Shown in pieces: positions 49,050-60,545 of a DNA stretch of 64,000 nucleotides. Each line of letters starts with the position of its first letter. Positions within the stretch are counted from its first letter, which is position 1. Source of the stretch: Geitlerinema sp. BBD 1991-9 (GTDB taxonomy: Bacteria; Cyanobacteriota; Cyanobacteriia; Cyanobacteriales; Geitlerinemataceae); assembly GCA_001657325.1 (NCBI GenBank), contig LWRO01000021.1:1-64000 (forward strand), in the 5' to 3' direction. A model generated the notes under the pieces. It had not been told where the DNA came from. It ran no database searches and saw nothing but the letters and a program-made list of their open reading frames with translations. A program made the translations under genes and the position numbers.

Positions 49050-51059
49050 TCAAGCTGAAGTCGATCGACCCAAGAGTCGATCCCGTAAATGTTTAATTCG
49101 ATCGCGCAACTTCGCCGCTTCCTCAAACTCCAACTGTTGCGCCGCCTCCTGCATTTGTGATTCCAATTGCTGAATCAACTCGGGAATCTGTTCGAGCGGA
49201 ATCTCGTCAGACTGCTCGTAAGCATCTTCGAGTTGCTGCGCGTTGAGGCGACGGGAGATTTCCAGAAATGCCAAAATTGAATTATCGATGGGTTTCACCA
49301 CGGGTTTTGGCGTAATATTATGTGTTCGGTTATATTCCAACTGAATTTTGCGGCGGCGTTCCGTTTCTGAAATCGCCTTGGCCATACTTTTCGTCAAATT
49401 GTCCGCATAGAGAATCGCCTGACCGCGAACGTGACGAGCCGCCCGTCCGATCGTTTGAACGAGCGATCGTTCAGCACGCAGGAAACCTTCTTTATCTGCA
49501 TCGAGAATCGCCACTAAAGAGACTTCTGGCAAATCCAACCCTTCCCGAAGCAAGTTCACCCCGATGAGAACGTCAAATTCTCCTTTTCGCAGCGCTTGTA
49601 AAATTTCAATGCGCTCGATCGAATTAATATCTGAATGCAAATAACGCACCCTCACGCTGCGTTCTTGGAAGTATTCCGTTAAATCTTCCGCCATGCGCTT
49701 GGTCAGGGTGGTGACGAGAACTCGTTCGCTGAGTGCAATTCGATCTCGAATTTCCCCTAACAAATCGTCGACTTGGCCGTCTGTCGGACGCACGAAAATC
49801 TCCGGATCGACCACTCCAGTCGGACGGACAATTTGCTCGACGACGTGCTGCTCGGACTGCTCGAATTCCCAATCTCCCGGTGTCGCCGACACGAACGTGC
49901 ATTGTTTGACCTTAGCCCAAAACTCCTCCGCCTTCAGCGGACGGTTATCTGCCGCACTCGGAAGTCGAAAGCCGTGTTCGATCAGAACTTGTTTGCGAGA
50001 TCGATCGCCGTTATACATCCCGCGAATCTGAGGAACGGTGACGTGAGATTCGTCCACCACCAACAGCCAATCCTCGGGGAAATAATCCACCAAACACTCT
50101 GGCGGTTCTCCCGCTTGTCTTCCGGCGAGATGTCGCGAGTAGTTTTCTACCCCGTTGGTATAGCCAACTTCCGCCAACATTTCCAAATCGTAGCGGGTAC
50201 GCTGTTCGAGGCGTTGCGCTTCTAGCAGTTTTCCCTGCTGATTCAACTGTTCGAGCCGCACTTCGAGTTCCGCTCGGATATCGTGGCAAGCTACTTCTAG
50301 GCGTTCTTCCGGTGTGACGAAGTGGCGAGCGGGATAAATCCTCAACGCATCGACACTTTGCAAAACCTGACCCGTCACAGGATCGATATAGCGAATTGCA
50401 TCGATTTCATCACCGAAGAATTCCACCCGAACGACGCGGTCTTCGTAAGCGGGGCCGATTTCCAATACGTCACCTTTCACGCGAAATTTGCTACGTCCCA
50501 TATCGAGGTCGTTGCGCGTGTATTGGACGCTGACGAGATCGCGGAGGACTTGGCGCGGGTCGATTTCCCGTCCGACTTCCAGGGGAATTGAGGCTTTGAG
50601 GTATTCGCTGGGTATCCCCAAGCCGTAAATGCAGCTAATCGAAGCCACGACGATTACGTCCCGTCGCTCGAAGAGCGATCGAGTGGCGGAGTGACGCAAC
50701 ATATCGATTTCTTCGTTGATGGAAGCCGTTTTCTCGATATAGGTATCGGTGACGGGAATGTAGGCTTCCGGTTGGTAGTAGTCGTAATAGCTGATGAAGT
50801 ATTCGACGGCGTTGTGCGGGAAGAACGACCGCAGCTCGTTACACAGTTGTGCAGCTAGAGTTTTGTTGTGAGCGAGAACGAGGGTCGGTTTTCCAATATT
50901 GGCGATGACGTTGGCGATCGTATAGGTTTTCCCGGTTCCCGTCGCACCGAGGAGGGTTTGGAAGCGGTTTCCGGTGTTGAGGGATTTCGTGAGTTGGTCA
51001 ATAGCTTGCGGTTGGTCGCCAGTGGGGGGAAAGGGAGCTTCGAGGTGGAAGGGAGTCAT
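49050..51059 (-). CDS. uvrB: Excinuclease ABC subunit B
   Basis: 669 residues from the ATG at 51059 ([18 protein letters not shown]), the usual family start; the frame reaches 51134 but the added residues are basic and unconserved. UvrB verifies damage and forms the pre-incision complex in nucleotide excision repair. Walker A is [12 protein letters not shown], the damage-probing beta hairpin is [12 protein letters not shown], the DESH box and motif VI follow, and the C-terminal UvrC-binding UVR domain ([18 protein letters not shown]) is present. Confidence 0.97.
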   Translation of the reverse strand: MTPFHLEAPFPPTGDQPQAIDQLTKSLNTGNRFQTLLGATGTGKTYTIANVIANIGKPTLVLAHNKTLAAQLCNELRSFFPHNAVEYFISYYDYYQPEAYIPVTDTYIEKTASINEEIDMLRHSATRSLFERRDVIVVASISCIYGLGIPSEYLKASIPLEVGREIDPRQVLRDLVSVQYTRNDLDMGRSKFRVKGDVLEIGPAYEDRVVRVEFFGDEIDAIRYIDPVTGQVLQSVDALRIYPARHFVTPEERLEVACHDIRAELEVRLEQLNQQGKLLEAQRLEQRTRYDLEMLAEVGYTNGVENYSRHLAGRQAGEPPECLVDYFPEDWLLVVDESHVTVPQIRGMYNGDRSRKQVLIEHGFRLPSAADNRPLKAEEFWAKVKQCTFVSATPGDWEFEQSEQHVVEQIVRPTGVVDPEIFVRPTDGQVDDLLGEIRDRIALSERVLVTTLTKRMAEDLTEYFQERSVRVRYLHSDINSIERIEILQALRKGEFDVLIGVNLLREGLDLPEVSLVAILDADKEGFLRAERSLVQTIGRAARHVRGQAILYADNLTKSMAKAISETERRRKIQLEYNRTHNITPKPVVKPIDNSILAFLEISRRLNAQQLEDAYEQSDEIPLEQIPELIQQLESQMQEAAQQLEFEEAAKLRDRIKHLRDRLLGRSTSA

Positions 51060-51188
51060 GGGCGATCTCATCTCGCGATAGCGTTTTGATTTTAACGTTC
51101 CCCCTCGTTTCCGTGACACAGACTCGGAGAGCAATTGAGGTCGATCGTCTTCTCGTCTTATCCTAGAGCGCCAGTATAGAAGTCATGG

Positions 51189-51423
51189 TAGGGTGCATCT
51201 CAGTTTTGAAAAAACATCCGAATTGGGACTGTTGGAATTGCGGTGGTATTTGATTGCATATGATACCAAAATCCTTGTCGGGCGCACTGCCGTGACGCCC
51301 CTACGCCAACGGTTTCGGAACTTCATAAACTTTGCTTATCATCCTAACTCCAACAGACCCTCCGAATTGGAGGCTGAAACCCTTATTCTCTCGTATGAAT
51401 TTACAATTTTGAGATGCACCCTA
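51189..51423. mobile_element. MITE with TAGGGTGCATCTCA termini, copy 2
   Basis: Perfect 14-base terminal inverted repeats TAGGGTGCATCTCA/TGAGATGCACCCTA bound 235 bp. Direct duplications ATGG lie at 51185-51188 and 51424-51427. The uninterrupted target is preserved in the 28-kb repeat, where ATGG occurs once at the matching place. The interior (51223-51380) matches 5545-5715. There is no transposase gene. Confidence 0.9.
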
Positions 51424-51430
51424 ATGGTAG

Positions 51431-51491
51431 GGTGTGTTACGCGGACGAAAAATGGGTTTGAAATCCAGTCAATGAGATTTCCGCGTAACGC
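51431..51491. repeat. Palindromic dispersed element, copy 2
   Basis: Reverse-orientation copy of 28007-28066: GTTACGCGG and CCGCGTAACGC arms, with shared AATCCAGT and ATGAGATTTCCGCGT blocks. A few substitutions separate the copies, some of them compensatory in the arms (GTGAC versus GTTAC). Confidence 0.85.
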
Positions 51492-51773
51492 CCCCCCATC
51501 ACAACATCAAACCTCCTGGCTTCTGTAACAGCGCTTTAGGTTCTTCTCGATCTCATTTTTTGGAGATTTTAAAAATATTTTAGTGGGCAATATTCGCGAT
51601 TGTGATATAAATTTTTAATGCGATCCAAGGCATAGAAACTTAAGATTGAAAGTACATTTATTCAAATTCTAGTCAGCTAAAATGGATCGATCGATTATCG
51701 ACTTAGACTTGCAAATTATTTTAGAATTCGAGCTTCGATCTTCAAAAAAATTATCGCTCCAATCCATCCATAT

Positions 51774-52832
51774 CTACAGTCGATCGATCAATAAATAAGT
51801 CGTCATTTCTCCTTTTCCCTTCACATCGATTTCACCACGACATTCAAACTCAAATTTATCTTTCAAACGTTCGTAGGTAACTTCCGTCACCTGAATAGTA
51901 TTGGCAATCCCCTGAGATTCCATGCGGCTGGCCATATTGACCGTATCACCCCACAGATCGTAAATGAACTTATTCGTTCCAATAACTCCGGCCACAACCG
52001 GGCCGCTACTAATCCCGATCCGAATACTAAACGGCTCTCGATCGCCTTGATTGAATTGCTTCATTTGTTGCAACATATCCAGAGCCATTTGCGAGATCGC
52101 CTCTGCATGATCGTCTCGTGGAACCGGTAAACCGCCCACAACCATATACGCATCACCAATCGTTTTGATTTTTTCCAAGCCGTTTTTCGCTGCGAGTTCG
52201 TCGAAACCCGAAAAGATTTCATTCAGCAACTCGACGAGTTCGGTTGGTGAAATCCGCGACCAGAGTTTTGTAAAGCCAACGATATCCGCAAACAAAACAC
52301 TAACATCTGAAAAGCTATCCGCAATCGTATGGGGGTTTTGCTTGAGGCGCTCCGCAATCGGTTTCGGTAGAATGCTCAACAGGAGACGTTCCGACTTCTC
52401 CTGTTCGATCCGAAGCTGTTCCAAATAGGCCTTTTCCTGGTCGTGTAGGTGCTTTTTTTCGAGACAGGCTCCAATACGTGCTTTCAACAAAATGGGATTA
52501 AACGGTTTAGGCAGATAATCCTCTGCACCCAGTTCGATACATTTGACGACGCTGTCGAGATCGTCGAGCGCTGAAATGACGAGGACGGGAATATCGCGCA
52601 GTTCTGGATCGGCTTTGAGTTGTTCGAGAACCTGATAGCCGTTCATACGCGGCATCATAATATCGAGCAAAACCAAGTCGAACGGCTGTTCCCGAATCAG
52701 TTCTAGCGCGCGAAATCCATCTTCGGCAACCGTCACGCAATAGCCTTGTCGTTGTAGTCGTCGTCGGAGCAAATCTCGGTTGGCTTCGTTATCGTCTACC
52801 ACCAACACGCTAGCGGTTTCGGGCGATGTCAT
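51774..52832 (-). CDS. Response regulator with class III adenylate cyclase output
   Basis: 352 residues from the ATG at 52832; the frame to 53060 includes unconserved sequence. The N-terminal receiver has Asp57 (LLDIMMPRMNG), followed by a coiled-coil linker with SILPKPIAERLK, then a class III cyclase. Metal-binding Asp183 (FADIVGF) and Asp227 (TIGDAYM), transition-state Asn299 and Arg303 (VNMASRM), and adenine-selecting Lys223 and Asp292 are present, which predicts ATP to cAMP. It is the last gene of a signalling cluster, downstream of two kinases and a lone receiver. Confidence 0.93.
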   Translation of the reverse strand: MTSPETASVLVVDDNEANRDLLRRRLQRQGYCVTVAEDGFRALELIREQPFDLVLLDIMMPRMNGYQVLEQLKADPELRDIPVLVISALDDLDSVVKCIELGAEDYLPKPFNPILLKARIGACLEKKHLHDQEKAYLEQLRIEQEKSERLLLSILPKPIAERLKQNPHTIADSFSDVSVLFADIVGFTKLWSRISPTELVELLNEIFSGFDELAAKNGLEKIKTIGDAYMVVGGLPVPRDDHAEAISQMALDMLQQMKQFNQGDREPFSIRIGISSGPVVAGVIGTNKFIYDLWGDTVNMASRMESQGIANTIQVTEVTYERLKDKFEFECRGEIDVKGKGEMTTYLLIDRL

Positions 52833-53096
52833 CGACAGATTCCTCAATTGACTCCCGTAGGTCGGGACGCTCCCTGACAAAAGTACCCCGTGTCGGGTCG
52901 CACGATCGATTTGAGCGCCAAGGCTCAAACGCACGAGGGTTTCACTCTGAGGGAGAAACGGGTTAGCTGGTGCTGCTGAAGGACGTTCGGACGTTCGGCG
53001 AAAAGCTGACGTCGAGCCGTCGCAATGCGACACCCGTGAATTTCCGACACCCCCCGGCATCTGGCCGAAAATCGGCCAATCGTACCCGATTCTAGC

Positions 53097-55442
53097 TCAA
53101 TCCGACCGATCTCGGGACGGCGAAACGGTGTCAGTCTCTCGATCTCGTTCGACAGTGACGGTCGTGGGTAAAACAACAGTAAAAGTCGATCCCACATCCA
53201 CTTCACTGCTAACTGCAATCTCCCCCCCCATCATCTGACAGTAGCGTTGACCGATCGTCAATCCCAACCCCGTACCGCCGTACCGTCGAGTCGTCGACGC
53301 ATCTCCTTGAGTAAACGGTTGAAACAAGTGTTCGATTTGGTCGGGGGTCATGCCGATTCCCGTGTCGCTGACGCGGAACACGATGCGATCGACCTCCGAT
53401 TGAACTGGGCGGCTGACCGAAAGGTCGATCGACCCGTTTTCGGTAAACTTGGCCGCATTGCTGAGAAGGTTGAGTAAGATCTGTCGAACCTTCGTGACAT
53501 CGGCTTCCATTTCACCCAAATTCTGCGGACAGTCGAGGCGAAAGGTGTTGCCATTTTTCTGCACCATCGGCTCGATCGTGACGCACACGTCTTCAACGAG
53601 GGCGCAAATATCGAAAGGCTCGACGTACAGCTGCATTTTTCCCGCTTCGATTTTCGAGATATCGAGAATGTCGTTAATGAGCGTCAACAAGAAATTTGCC
53701 GCCTTCCGAATTTTCTGAAGGTCTTCAACGGCTGTGGTATTCCCATCTTCTGCCGCTTCTTCTTGAAGGATTTCGCTATAGCCGACGATCGCGTTGAGGG
53801 GCGTGCGCAATTCGTGACTGATGTTGGCCAGAAACGCACTTTTCGATCGATTGGCCGTTTCCGCCGCTTCCTTCGCACGGTAGAGTTCCGCTTCAGCCGT
53901 TTTCGCAAGGGTAATATCTTGGACGGCACCCAACAAATGTACGATCTCATCGCCGCCTGCATCCCGATCTGGGCGAGCGTAATCTCGCAGCCAGCGAATT
54001 TCACCCTGCTTGGTCACGATACGGTATTCGAGAACGTCGCCCCCCTCCGCAAGACAGTTGTGAGCAAACTGACGGGCGATCGATCGATCCTCGGGATGAA
54101 CGACCACCGACCACCCACCCATCCGTTCGACATCCGACATCGCATAACCCGTAATACGCTCGAAAGACTGAGTCGCCCACTGCACGATCGCGTTGCCGTC
54201 AGCGGTGACATCGGCCGCGTAGATGTAATCCGAGGCCAGCTCCGAAATCGCTCGATAGCGGGCTTCACTTTGGCGCAGAGCGCGTTCGGCTGTTTTACGC
54301 TCCGTCATATCGCGCACGGCCGTCACGCGGACTTTGTTCCCGTAGTAGGGCAGCAAGCGTCCTTGAATTTCCACGGGGAACGTCGAACCGTCCTTTCGCT
54401 GTCCCCATAATTCCAAGGTTTTATCGGAACCCGACTGTAGCGGGACAGCCGCCATTTCACGACAATCGGGAGCGAACAGGTCGAGGGGATTCATGCCCAG
54501 CAACTCGTCCGATCGATAGCCGAAAAGATGTCCTAACGCTTGATTGGCATCGAGAATCGCGTCGTCGGCATGGATGACGATACCTTCAAACGTGGCTTGC
54601 GAGAGCCAGCGAAATCGTTCCTCACTTTCCCAGCGTGCTACCTCTGCCGACGTTCGATCTCCCGTTTGCAAAGCCAGAGCGACAAAATCCGCGATCGAAG
54701 CGGCAAAGGTTTGTTCCTCAGCCGTCCAATGGCGGGGGGTATCAGCTTGTTCGAGCATCACGACCCCCACCATTTTTCCCAACCTTACGGGTGCGCCCAA
54801 GACAGCCACAACGGACTTCGGAGTAAAATCCGTTTCGGCGAAGGATTGCGTTCGCGGGTCTCGCCGCACGTCCACCACTGCCAAATATCGATCGACTTCG
54901 AGAGCCTGAAAATAGTCAGGGTGGCGACTGGCTTCGACAATCGTTCCCGCCGCACGAGTATCGCTGCCTTGTTCGTAAGCTTCCAAACAGACGAGCTGCG
55001 TGCCTTCGCTGTCGTACTGCCAAACGCTGACGCTAGAAACATCGAGCGTTTGCGCCGCCGTCGCTGCGATTCCACGCAGCGTGGCCGAAACGTTGCCCGT
55101 AGCTAACTGCTGATTGCGAGCGAGTTCGACGAGGGCTCGATTTTGCTGAGTTAGGGTTTCGCGCTGGCGCTGTAGCCAAGTCTCTTGAATGGTCTGTTGT
55201 TGGCCCAATTGGGCCGTCAACCATCCGAAAACGAACGGCAGCGTATCGACAACCCACAATGCGGGGTTTTCGAGGTGTCGGCGAACCAGTGCAACGATCG
55301 ATCCCCAGACCCGTGGGTCGGTTAACGGTTGCAGTGTCTTCGTCCCGTCGAGAAGCGTCGCGAGGACGATAAAAGCACACCCGACAATCGCACCCGTCCA
55401 CATCGAACGGCTTACGCGCTTCGAGGTCGTAACGTCAGTCAT
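53097..55442 (-). CDS. GAF-PAS-PAS sensor histidine kinase
   Basis: 781 residues. Two N-terminal membrane segments (about 15-32 and 60-78), a coiled coil, a GAF domain (about 110-265), two PAS domains with PAC motifs (about 275-395 and 400-520; [11 protein letters not shown] and [12 protein letters not shown]), HisKA with His543 in [14 protein letters not shown], and HATPase ([19 protein letters not shown]). No receiver is fused. Its partner may be the REC-cyclase immediately downstream or the single receiver upstream. Confidence 0.93.
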   Translation of the reverse strand: MTDVTTSKRVSRSMWTGAIVGCAFIVLATLLDGTKTLQPLTDPRVWGSIVALVRRHLENPALWVVDTLPFVFGWLTAQLGQQQTIQETWLQRQRETLTQQNRALVELARNQQLATGNVSATLRGIAATAAQTLDVSSVSVWQYDSEGTQLVCLEAYEQGSDTRAAGTIVEASRHPDYFQALEVDRYLAVVDVRRDPRTQSFAETDFTPKSVVAVLGAPVRLGKMVGVVMLEQADTPRHWTAEEQTFAASIADFVALALQTGDRTSAEVARWESEERFRWLSQATFEGIVIHADDAILDANQALGHLFGYRSDELLGMNPLDLFAPDCREMAAVPLQSGSDKTLELWGQRKDGSTFPVEIQGRLLPYYGNKVRVTAVRDMTERKTAERALRQSEARYRAISELASDYIYAADVTADGNAIVQWATQSFERITGYAMSDVERMGGWSVVVHPEDRSIARQFAHNCLAEGGDVLEYRIVTKQGEIRWLRDYARPDRDAGGDEIVHLLGAVQDITLAKTAEAELYRAKEAAETANRSKSAFLANISHELRTPLNAIVGYSEILQEEAAEDGNTTAVEDLQKIRKAANFLLTLINDILDISKIEAGKMQLYVEPFDICALVEDVCVTIEPMVQKNGNTFRLDCPQNLGEMEADVTKVRQILLNLLSNAAKFTENGSIDLSVSRPVQSEVDRIVFRVSDTGIGMTPDQIEHLFQPFTQGDASTTRRYGGTGLGLTIGQRYCQMMGGEIAVSSEVDVGSTFTVVLPTTVTVERDRETDTVSPSRDRSD

Positions 55443-55536
55443 GATTCTAGATGGAGTCTCGCGTTCGAGGAGTCACACGCCCCCAGACAGGGCGAACCCG
55501 AGATTGCCGAAGCCTTGCTCGGTTGTCCGCGTCCGT

Positions 55537-55899
55537 TCAACCGAGCAAGGCTTCGATTTTCGACAACAAGCGGGGAAATTCCACGGGCTTGGTATCGTAA
55601 TCGTCACATCCGGCTGCGAGACACTTTTCTCGATCGCCGGCAATGGCGTGAGCGGTGAGTGCGATCACGGGAATAGTTTGGGTCTCGGGTTGGGCTTTGA
55701 TGGTTTTCGTCGCCTCCCAACCGTCCATGACGGGAAGCCCCATATCCATGAGGATGAGGTCGGGCGCTTCGCTTACAGACATATCTACACCCTGAGAGCC
55801 GTCAGTCGCGACGACGACGGTGTAACCCTTGCGCTTGAGACGCCGCGAGAGCATATCGCGGTTCATTTCGTTGTCTTCAACCAGCAGGATTTTAGCCAT
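55537..55899 (-). CDS. Single-domain response regulator
   Basis: 120 residues from the ATG at 55899 (MAKILLVEDNEMNRDML); a start two codons earlier is possible. It is a receiver only: acidic pair Glu8-Asp9, phospho-acceptor Asp52 (LILMDMGLPVMDG), Thr in ALTAHA and Lys in DTKPV. It lacks an output domain, so it probably shuttles phosphate or acts by protein contact, as CheY/DivK types do. It lies between the two sensor kinases. Confidence 0.92.
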   Translation of the reverse strand: MAKILLVEDNEMNRDMLSRRLKRKGYTVVVATDGSQGVDMSVSEAPDLILMDMGLPVMDGWEATKTIKAQPETQTIPVIALTAHAIAGDREKCLAAGCDDYDTKPVEFPRLLSKIEALLG

Positions 55900-55991
55900 A
55901 GGCAATCAAAAACGGCGGAACGAGTCTCGATCTCGATCGGGCTACGCACCGCGATCGAGGGCCGGGACACGGCTCGACTCGCTGTCGTTTT

Positions 55992-58226
55992 CTATTGTCC
56001 CATTTCTGCGTCGTCTGTGTCGGCCGCCGGCACGAGACTGGCGAGGAGTCGATCGCGAACTTCGTGCAGGAGTTCGTCTCGGGTCGAAGCACCTTTTTCG
56101 AGGATGCGTGTCACACAACCGTCGAGGCGCTGGTAATCCGCTGGCGTGAGTTCCATCGCTGTGACGACGACGACGGGGATCGATCGCCAGTCAGAATGGC
56201 GGCGAAACTCGGCGAGAAATTGAAAGCCGTCCATGTGGGGCATCATCAGATCGAGCAAGATCAGATCGGGAAGCTCAGCTGCAACGGCGTTGAGGGCAGC
56301 CTGTCCGTCGCAGGCTTCGACAACGTTCCACCCGGCTTTGTGGAGGGTGCGTCGCATCATTTCACGGCTCATCTCGTCGTCTTCGACCACCAAGATGCGA
56401 TTCGGTACGTTCGAGTGGTTCGCGGCTCGAGCGCGGCGATATTTTTCGAGGAGTCGCATCAAACGTTGGTTGTCGATGGGTTTGATGAGGTAATCGGACG
56501 CACCGAGGGTGAACCCGATGTTTTTTTCATCGACGATCGTGACGACGATCGCGGGAATTTCAGCAAGGCTGGGGTCGGCTTTCAGCGCTGAAAGCACCGC
56601 CCAACCGCTCATTCCGTCCATGAGAATATCGAGGACGATCGCATCGGGTTGGAGTTGTCGGGCCATTTGCAAGCCGACCTGGCCGCTGTTTGCTGTTTCG
56701 ACGCGAAATCCTTCTTTGCTCAACCGTCGGGAAATTAAATCGAGGGTGTCGGGATCGTCGTCGATGGCCAGGACGAGACTGGGCAGACGTGGCGACGGTG
56801 TCGGCGTTGGGCGAGGGGGGATGGGGTCGATTTCGACGATATCAACCGGGTCGGCGGGGAGTCGAACGATAAAGGTCGAGCCTCGATCGAGTGCGCTTTC
56901 GACGGTTACGTCACCCCCCATCATTTCACAGAAGTGACGAGTAATGGCGAGGCCCAAACCCGTTCCGCCGTATTTGCGGGTGGTCGAAGCATCGGCTTGA
57001 CTGAAGGCGGTAAACAGGCGATCGACTCGATCGGGGCTCATACCAATCCCCGTGTCGGAGACTTTGAAGATCGTGTAAGCGCTGCCATCAGAGTCGGTGC
57101 TTCGGTATGCTTCCAGGCTGACGGTTCCGTTTGAGGTAAATTTGGCCGCGTTGCCGAGCAGGTTGAGTAAAGATTGGCGCACCTTAGTCAAGTCAGCACA
57201 CATCGTACCCAAGTCTGGCGCACAGCGCACCTCGAAGAGGTTGTTGTTGCGCTCGATGAGGGGTTGTGCTGTGGCTTGGACTTCATCGATGAGTTGAGTG
57301 ACTTCAAAGGCTTCAACGTACAGGTCCATTCGCCCCGCTTCGATTTTGGAAATGTCGAGGATGTCGTTGATGAGCGATAAGAGGTGGTTGCCAGCGGCGC
57401 GGATTTTGTCGAGATCTTCAGCAATGTCGTCGTACCCTTCATCTTGAGCTTCTTCCCCGAGCATTTCGCTGTAGCCGATGATGGCGTTGAGAGGGGTGCG
57501 AAGTTCGTGGCTCATGTTGGCCAGGAAGGTACTTTTAGCACGGTTGGCAGCTTCGGCCGTCTCTTTGGCGCGGTGCAGTTCGTCGCAGTCTTGTTTGAGC
57601 TGGGTGATGTTATCCGTCCACAGGATAACGCCGCCGATCGATCCGTCTGCAGCCGTCCAAGGTTGCATTTTCCAGCGATACCACTCGGTACGTCCGTCGG
57701 CTTGGGGAAACGGTTCGTCATCTCCCATTTCGACGTTTCCAGCTAAGCAAGAGGCTTGACGCTGTTGCCATCTCGTCAGACTGTCAGGATCGTCGCGAAA
57801 TAAGGGAAACACTTCGTAGTGCGATCGACCTTGGATGTCCGTGGCGTCGAGACCGTATTCGATCGACCAACGCTCGCTGACGAGGAGGTAGTGCATCTGT
57901 CGGTCGAACAGGGCAACCGGAGCAGGTGTGTATCGAACGAAGGCTTGTAGGTGTTCCGGTGAGGAGCGATCGTCGAGGCGCTCGCACAGTAAAATCGATC
58001 GACCGTCAAGACGAGTCGCGTCCACTTGACATGAAAACGTCTGGCCATCGGCACGGCGTCCGCAGGTTTGGTGAGAGCCGTCAGCCAATTCGGGACGCCA
58101 ATGGGGAAACAACGTGGAGATCGATCGTCCGCGCAGGTCGTCGCGATAACCGAACAAGGCTTCGGCATCGGGACTCAAAGCCTCGATGCGCCATCCTTCG
58201 TCAACAAACGTCACAATACTGCTCAT
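55992..58226 (-). CDS. PAS hybrid histidine kinase with two receivers
   Basis: 744 residues from the ATG at 58226; a TTG nine codons earlier is possible. There is no membrane segment. Two PAS domains (about 5-100 and 105-220, each closing with a PAC-like end), HisKA with His240 ([18 protein letters not shown]), HATPase ([19 protein letters not shown]), and two tandem receivers with Asp533 ([12 protein letters not shown]) and Asp659 ([11 protein letters not shown]). The first receiver has Asp where many have Pro after Met. It is first in the minus-strand cluster of four signalling genes. Confidence 0.93.
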   Translation of the reverse strand: MSSIVTFVDEGWRIEALSPDAEALFGYRDDLRGRSISTLFPHWRPELADGSHQTCGRRADGQTFSCQVDATRLDGRSILLCERLDDRSSPEHLQAFVRYTPAPVALFDRQMHYLLVSERWSIEYGLDATDIQGRSHYEVFPLFRDDPDSLTRWQQRQASCLAGNVEMGDDEPFPQADGRTEWYRWKMQPWTAADGSIGGVILWTDNITQLKQDCDELHRAKETAEAANRAKSTFLANMSHELRTPLNAIIGYSEMLGEEAQDEGYDDIAEDLDKIRAAGNHLLSLINDILDISKIEAGRMDLYVEAFEVTQLIDEVQATAQPLIERNNNLFEVRCAPDLGTMCADLTKVRQSLLNLLGNAAKFTSNGTVSLEAYRSTDSDGSAYTIFKVSDTGIGMSPDRVDRLFTAFSQADASTTRKYGGTGLGLAITRHFCEMMGGDVTVESALDRGSTFIVRLPADPVDIVEIDPIPPRPTPTPSPRLPSLVLAIDDDPDTLDLISRRLSKEGFRVETANSGQVGLQMARQLQPDAIVLDILMDGMSGWAVLSALKADPSLAEIPAIVVTIVDEKNIGFTLGASDYLIKPIDNQRLMRLLEKYRRARAANHSNVPNRILVVEDDEMSREMMRRTLHKAGWNVVEACDGQAALNAVAAELPDLILLDLMMPHMDGFQFLAEFRRHSDWRSIPVVVVTAMELTPADYQRLDGCVTRILEKGASTRDELLHEVRDRLLASLVPAADTDDAEMGQ

Positions 58227-58430
58227 GGTGGTTCTCAAAGGTCTGTTTGACAACGGGCAACTGGCCCCGACAGACCGAGGGTGAAAATTGGCTAGGTGGT
58301 AGACGCGAGATGACGATGAGGAGAGGACAGTTCTTAAATCTGTCTACAGGGCAATCGGACTTCAGCGGGAACTCTTAGAATCGGTTCGACGTCCGAAATT
58401 CTTGGTAGCTCCGATCGCCAATTGATGCCC

Positions 58431-59090
58431 ATGACACATTCTATTTCATTATCCTGGTCTACGGTTGAGGCGAGCGTTTCTCAAACTCCCCTGTCCTCTC
58501 CCGCCCAACTCTCTCAAATCGATTTGGTGCGCCGCTGTCAAGAAGGAACTCGCCCCGATCGAGCGGCCTTCGCAGAACTGCTGCGTCGGTATCAATCCTA
58601 CGTCGATAAAGTACTCTATCATCTCGCCCCCGATTGGCAAGATCGATCGGATTTGGCTCAAGAGGTTTGGATCCGGGTCTACCGCAATATCCGTCGCTTG
58701 CAAGATCCGCTCAAGTTTAAAGGGTGGCTCAGTCGCATCGCGACGAACTTGTTTTACGACGAGTTACGCAAGCGCAAGCGCGTTCGCCCACCGCTGTCTC
58801 TCGACGCACCGCTTACGACGGATGAAGGCGAGCGAGATTGGGATATTGCGTCGGACGAACCCGGGCCGGACGAAGCCCTGGCCACGCACGAGTTTTACGA
58901 TCGATTGCGGTCTGCGATTGCCGATCTGCCGGAAGTGTTTCGCACGACGATCGTGTTGCGCGAAATTGAAGGCATGGCTTACGAAGAGATTGCTGAAATT
59001 ACGGGTGTGTCGTTGGGAACGGTTAAATCTCGCATCGCCAGAGCGCGTCATCGTTTACAAGATCGCTTACAACCATATCTCGATAGTTAA
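58431..59090 (+). CDS. sigG: ECF sigma factor, SigG-type
   Basis: 219 residues from the ATG at 58431; a TTG at 58422 and ATG at 58425 are alternatives. Region 2 shows AFAELLRRYQSYVDKVLYHL and DLAQEVWIRVYRNI, and region 4 shows LREIEGMAYEEIAEITGVS and GTVKSRIARARHRL, separated by a short linker as in group 4 sigma factors. It directs RNA polymerase to stress promoters. The downstream gene encodes a likely anti-sigma factor, an arrangement known for cyanobacterial SigG. Confidence 0.85.
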   Translation: MTHSISLSWSTVEASVSQTPLSSPAQLSQIDLVRRCQEGTRPDRAAFAELLRRYQSYVDKVLYHLAPDWQDRSDLAQEVWIRVYRNIRRLQDPLKFKGWLSRIATNLFYDELRKRKRVRPPLSLDAPLTTDEGERDWDIASDEPGPDEALATHEFYDRLRSAIADLPEVFRTTIVLREIEGMAYEEIAEITGVSLGTVKSRIARARHRLQDRLQPYLDS

Positions 59091-59265
59091 AGCCTTTGTT
59101 AGATCGCCCGTTTTAAGCCTCGATTAAAGTGTCGCTCCACGATTGACGATCGAATTGTTGCCTAGAAACTTTTTTGATACTCTCGCGTCTGTAAAAATAT
59201 GTAAGTGTCTCGTCTCGTGGAGCGATGTCGCTGTCCCAGACAGGCAGCTAGGTGGTGAAGCAACT

Positions 59266-59784
59266 ATGACTCGAAAGGATTACGACGATTTCAATCCCAA
59301 CGAACGCTCTGTGTTCGAGACAGAAGCGGAAGAAGAACTCTTCGTACTGCTCAGTTGCTATCTCGACGGTGAGGTTACACCCCGGGAACGCCAGCAGGTG
59401 GACGCCCTCCTCGACTCTGACGCTCGGGCAAAGCAACTTTATCAACGTCTCGCCAAACTGAGGACGGGCATCCGAAGCGCTCCGGTTCCCGCGAGTGAAA
59501 CGACACCGGAAGAAACAGTCGATCTGGTGTTCGTTCGCATGAGACGACAGCGACAGCAGCGTTTTGCGTGGGCGGGAACGGCAATCGCGGCTTTGTTTGT
59601 TGCTGTGGTGTCGGGCTTGCAGCTGAACCCATCGCCTCCGACGTTGCAAATGGCCAGTACTCCTTCACCGACTTCTTTAGAAATCGAAGCGTCTCCGCAA
59701 TCGCTCCCCTCACCCAACAGTTCCCCTGCCCCACAGAAGGAGTCTGAAAGATCCCTGATGGCACGGGCGCTGTTTGTGGAATAA
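59266..59784 (+). CDS. Probable anti-sigma factor
   Basis: 172 residues from the ATG at 59266; the frame reaches 59143 but the upstream part is unconserved. The N-terminal domain (EEELFVLLSCYLDGEVTPRERQQVDALL) has the anti-sigma helical fold without a full HxxxCxxC zinc motif. A single membrane segment lies at about 105-122 (AWAGTAIAALFVAVVSGLQL), and the Ser/Pro-rich C-terminus would face the periplasm. It lies 175 bp behind sigG, so it probably controls that factor. Confidence 0.75.
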   Translation: MTRKDYDDFNPNERSVFETEAEEELFVLLSCYLDGEVTPRERQQVDALLDSDARAKQLYQRLAKLRTGIRSAPVPASETTPEETVDLVFVRMRRQRQQRFAWAGTAIAALFVAVVSGLQLNPSPPTLQMASTPSPTSLEIEASPQSLPSPNSSPAPQKESERSLMARALFVE

Positions 59785-59887
59785 CACGAAGTCAGCAGGG
59801 AACGATCTTCTTTAACATCTCCCCATAGAGTCCTTGTCAGTCAGTTTATGCGAGGACTTTAGGGTTTTTTATTTTTTGGCGATCTCG

Positions 59888-60508
59888 TTAAAACACTGCA
59901 TTTTTCAGGGCTTCGATGCCAGCTTTCACAGCTTCGTAGCCGAAAATTAGGATCAGTGTACTCAGGGTTCCCCCCATCGCGCACAGAACTAAGCCCGACA
60001 AGCTAATCAATCCGTCGTCTTCGAGCAAACCAAATCCGACCACGAAGATACCCATCGCCGGTAGCGTGTTCGTCCCCGGAATGGGAACCATCATTGAAAT
60101 CGACATCAACGCAATGGCGAGACCGAGGACGACACGCCCCGTCAAACTCGTGCAAATATAGCTAAAGCGAGGACGAGACAAAACCTCAATGCGTTGCAAC
60201 CAGGGTAGTCCTTTCGCCAACACGCCCTGCACGGCTTTGAGCGGTACGTCTCGATCGAGCCAAGATTGAAAGAAATACGGACGCTCTCGCCCGACGACCA
60301 GTTGAACGGCCAGCCACAGCATCAAAATCCCGAAGGGAATGGAGTATCCCGGTGCGGGAACCGGTAAGGCAGAGGGGAACGCCAACAAAACGAACAAAAA
60401 TCCGAAACTCCGCTCTCCCGCAATTTCTAACACGTCTGCGAGCTTCACGCGATCGAGACGGTCTTCTGAAAAAAAGTAGCGGTGCAGTTCCGTAGAAAGC
60501 TTAGCCAC
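59888..60508 (-). CDS. ExoD family membrane protein
   Basis: 206 residues. It matches ExoD, named for exopolysaccharide defects in rhizobia: LADVLEIAGERSFGFLFVLLAFPSALPVP, the WLAVQLVVGR segment and the C-terminal MGIFVVGFGLLEDDGL motif, with four hydrophobic segments. The biochemical function is not known. It converges with the sigG operon and lies downstream of ahcY on the same strand. Confidence 0.9.
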   Translation of the reverse strand: MAKLSTELHRYFFSEDRLDRVKLADVLEIAGERSFGFLFVLLAFPSALPVPAPGYSIPFGILMLWLAVQLVVGRERPYFFQSWLDRDVPLKAVQGVLAKGLPWLQRIEVLSRPRFSYICTSLTGRVVLGLAIALMSISMMVPIPGTNTLPAMGIFVVGFGLLEDDGLISLSGLVLCAMGGTLSTLILIFGYEAVKAGIEALKNAVF

Positions 60509-60545
60509 AAATCGATCGCTCCATTTTGACAGTGAACCGTGAGCC

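Larger units (their letters stand above)
51060..51773. other. Intergenic region with nested mobile repeats
   Basis: Between uvrB and the cyclase gene. From 51165 to 51491 it contains a copy of the dispersed repeat also found at 28007-28095, interrupted by a MITE at 51189-51423 that in turn contains the second copy of the 5545-5715 repeat. The remainder to 51773 is AT-rich with no gene seen. Confidence 0.75.
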
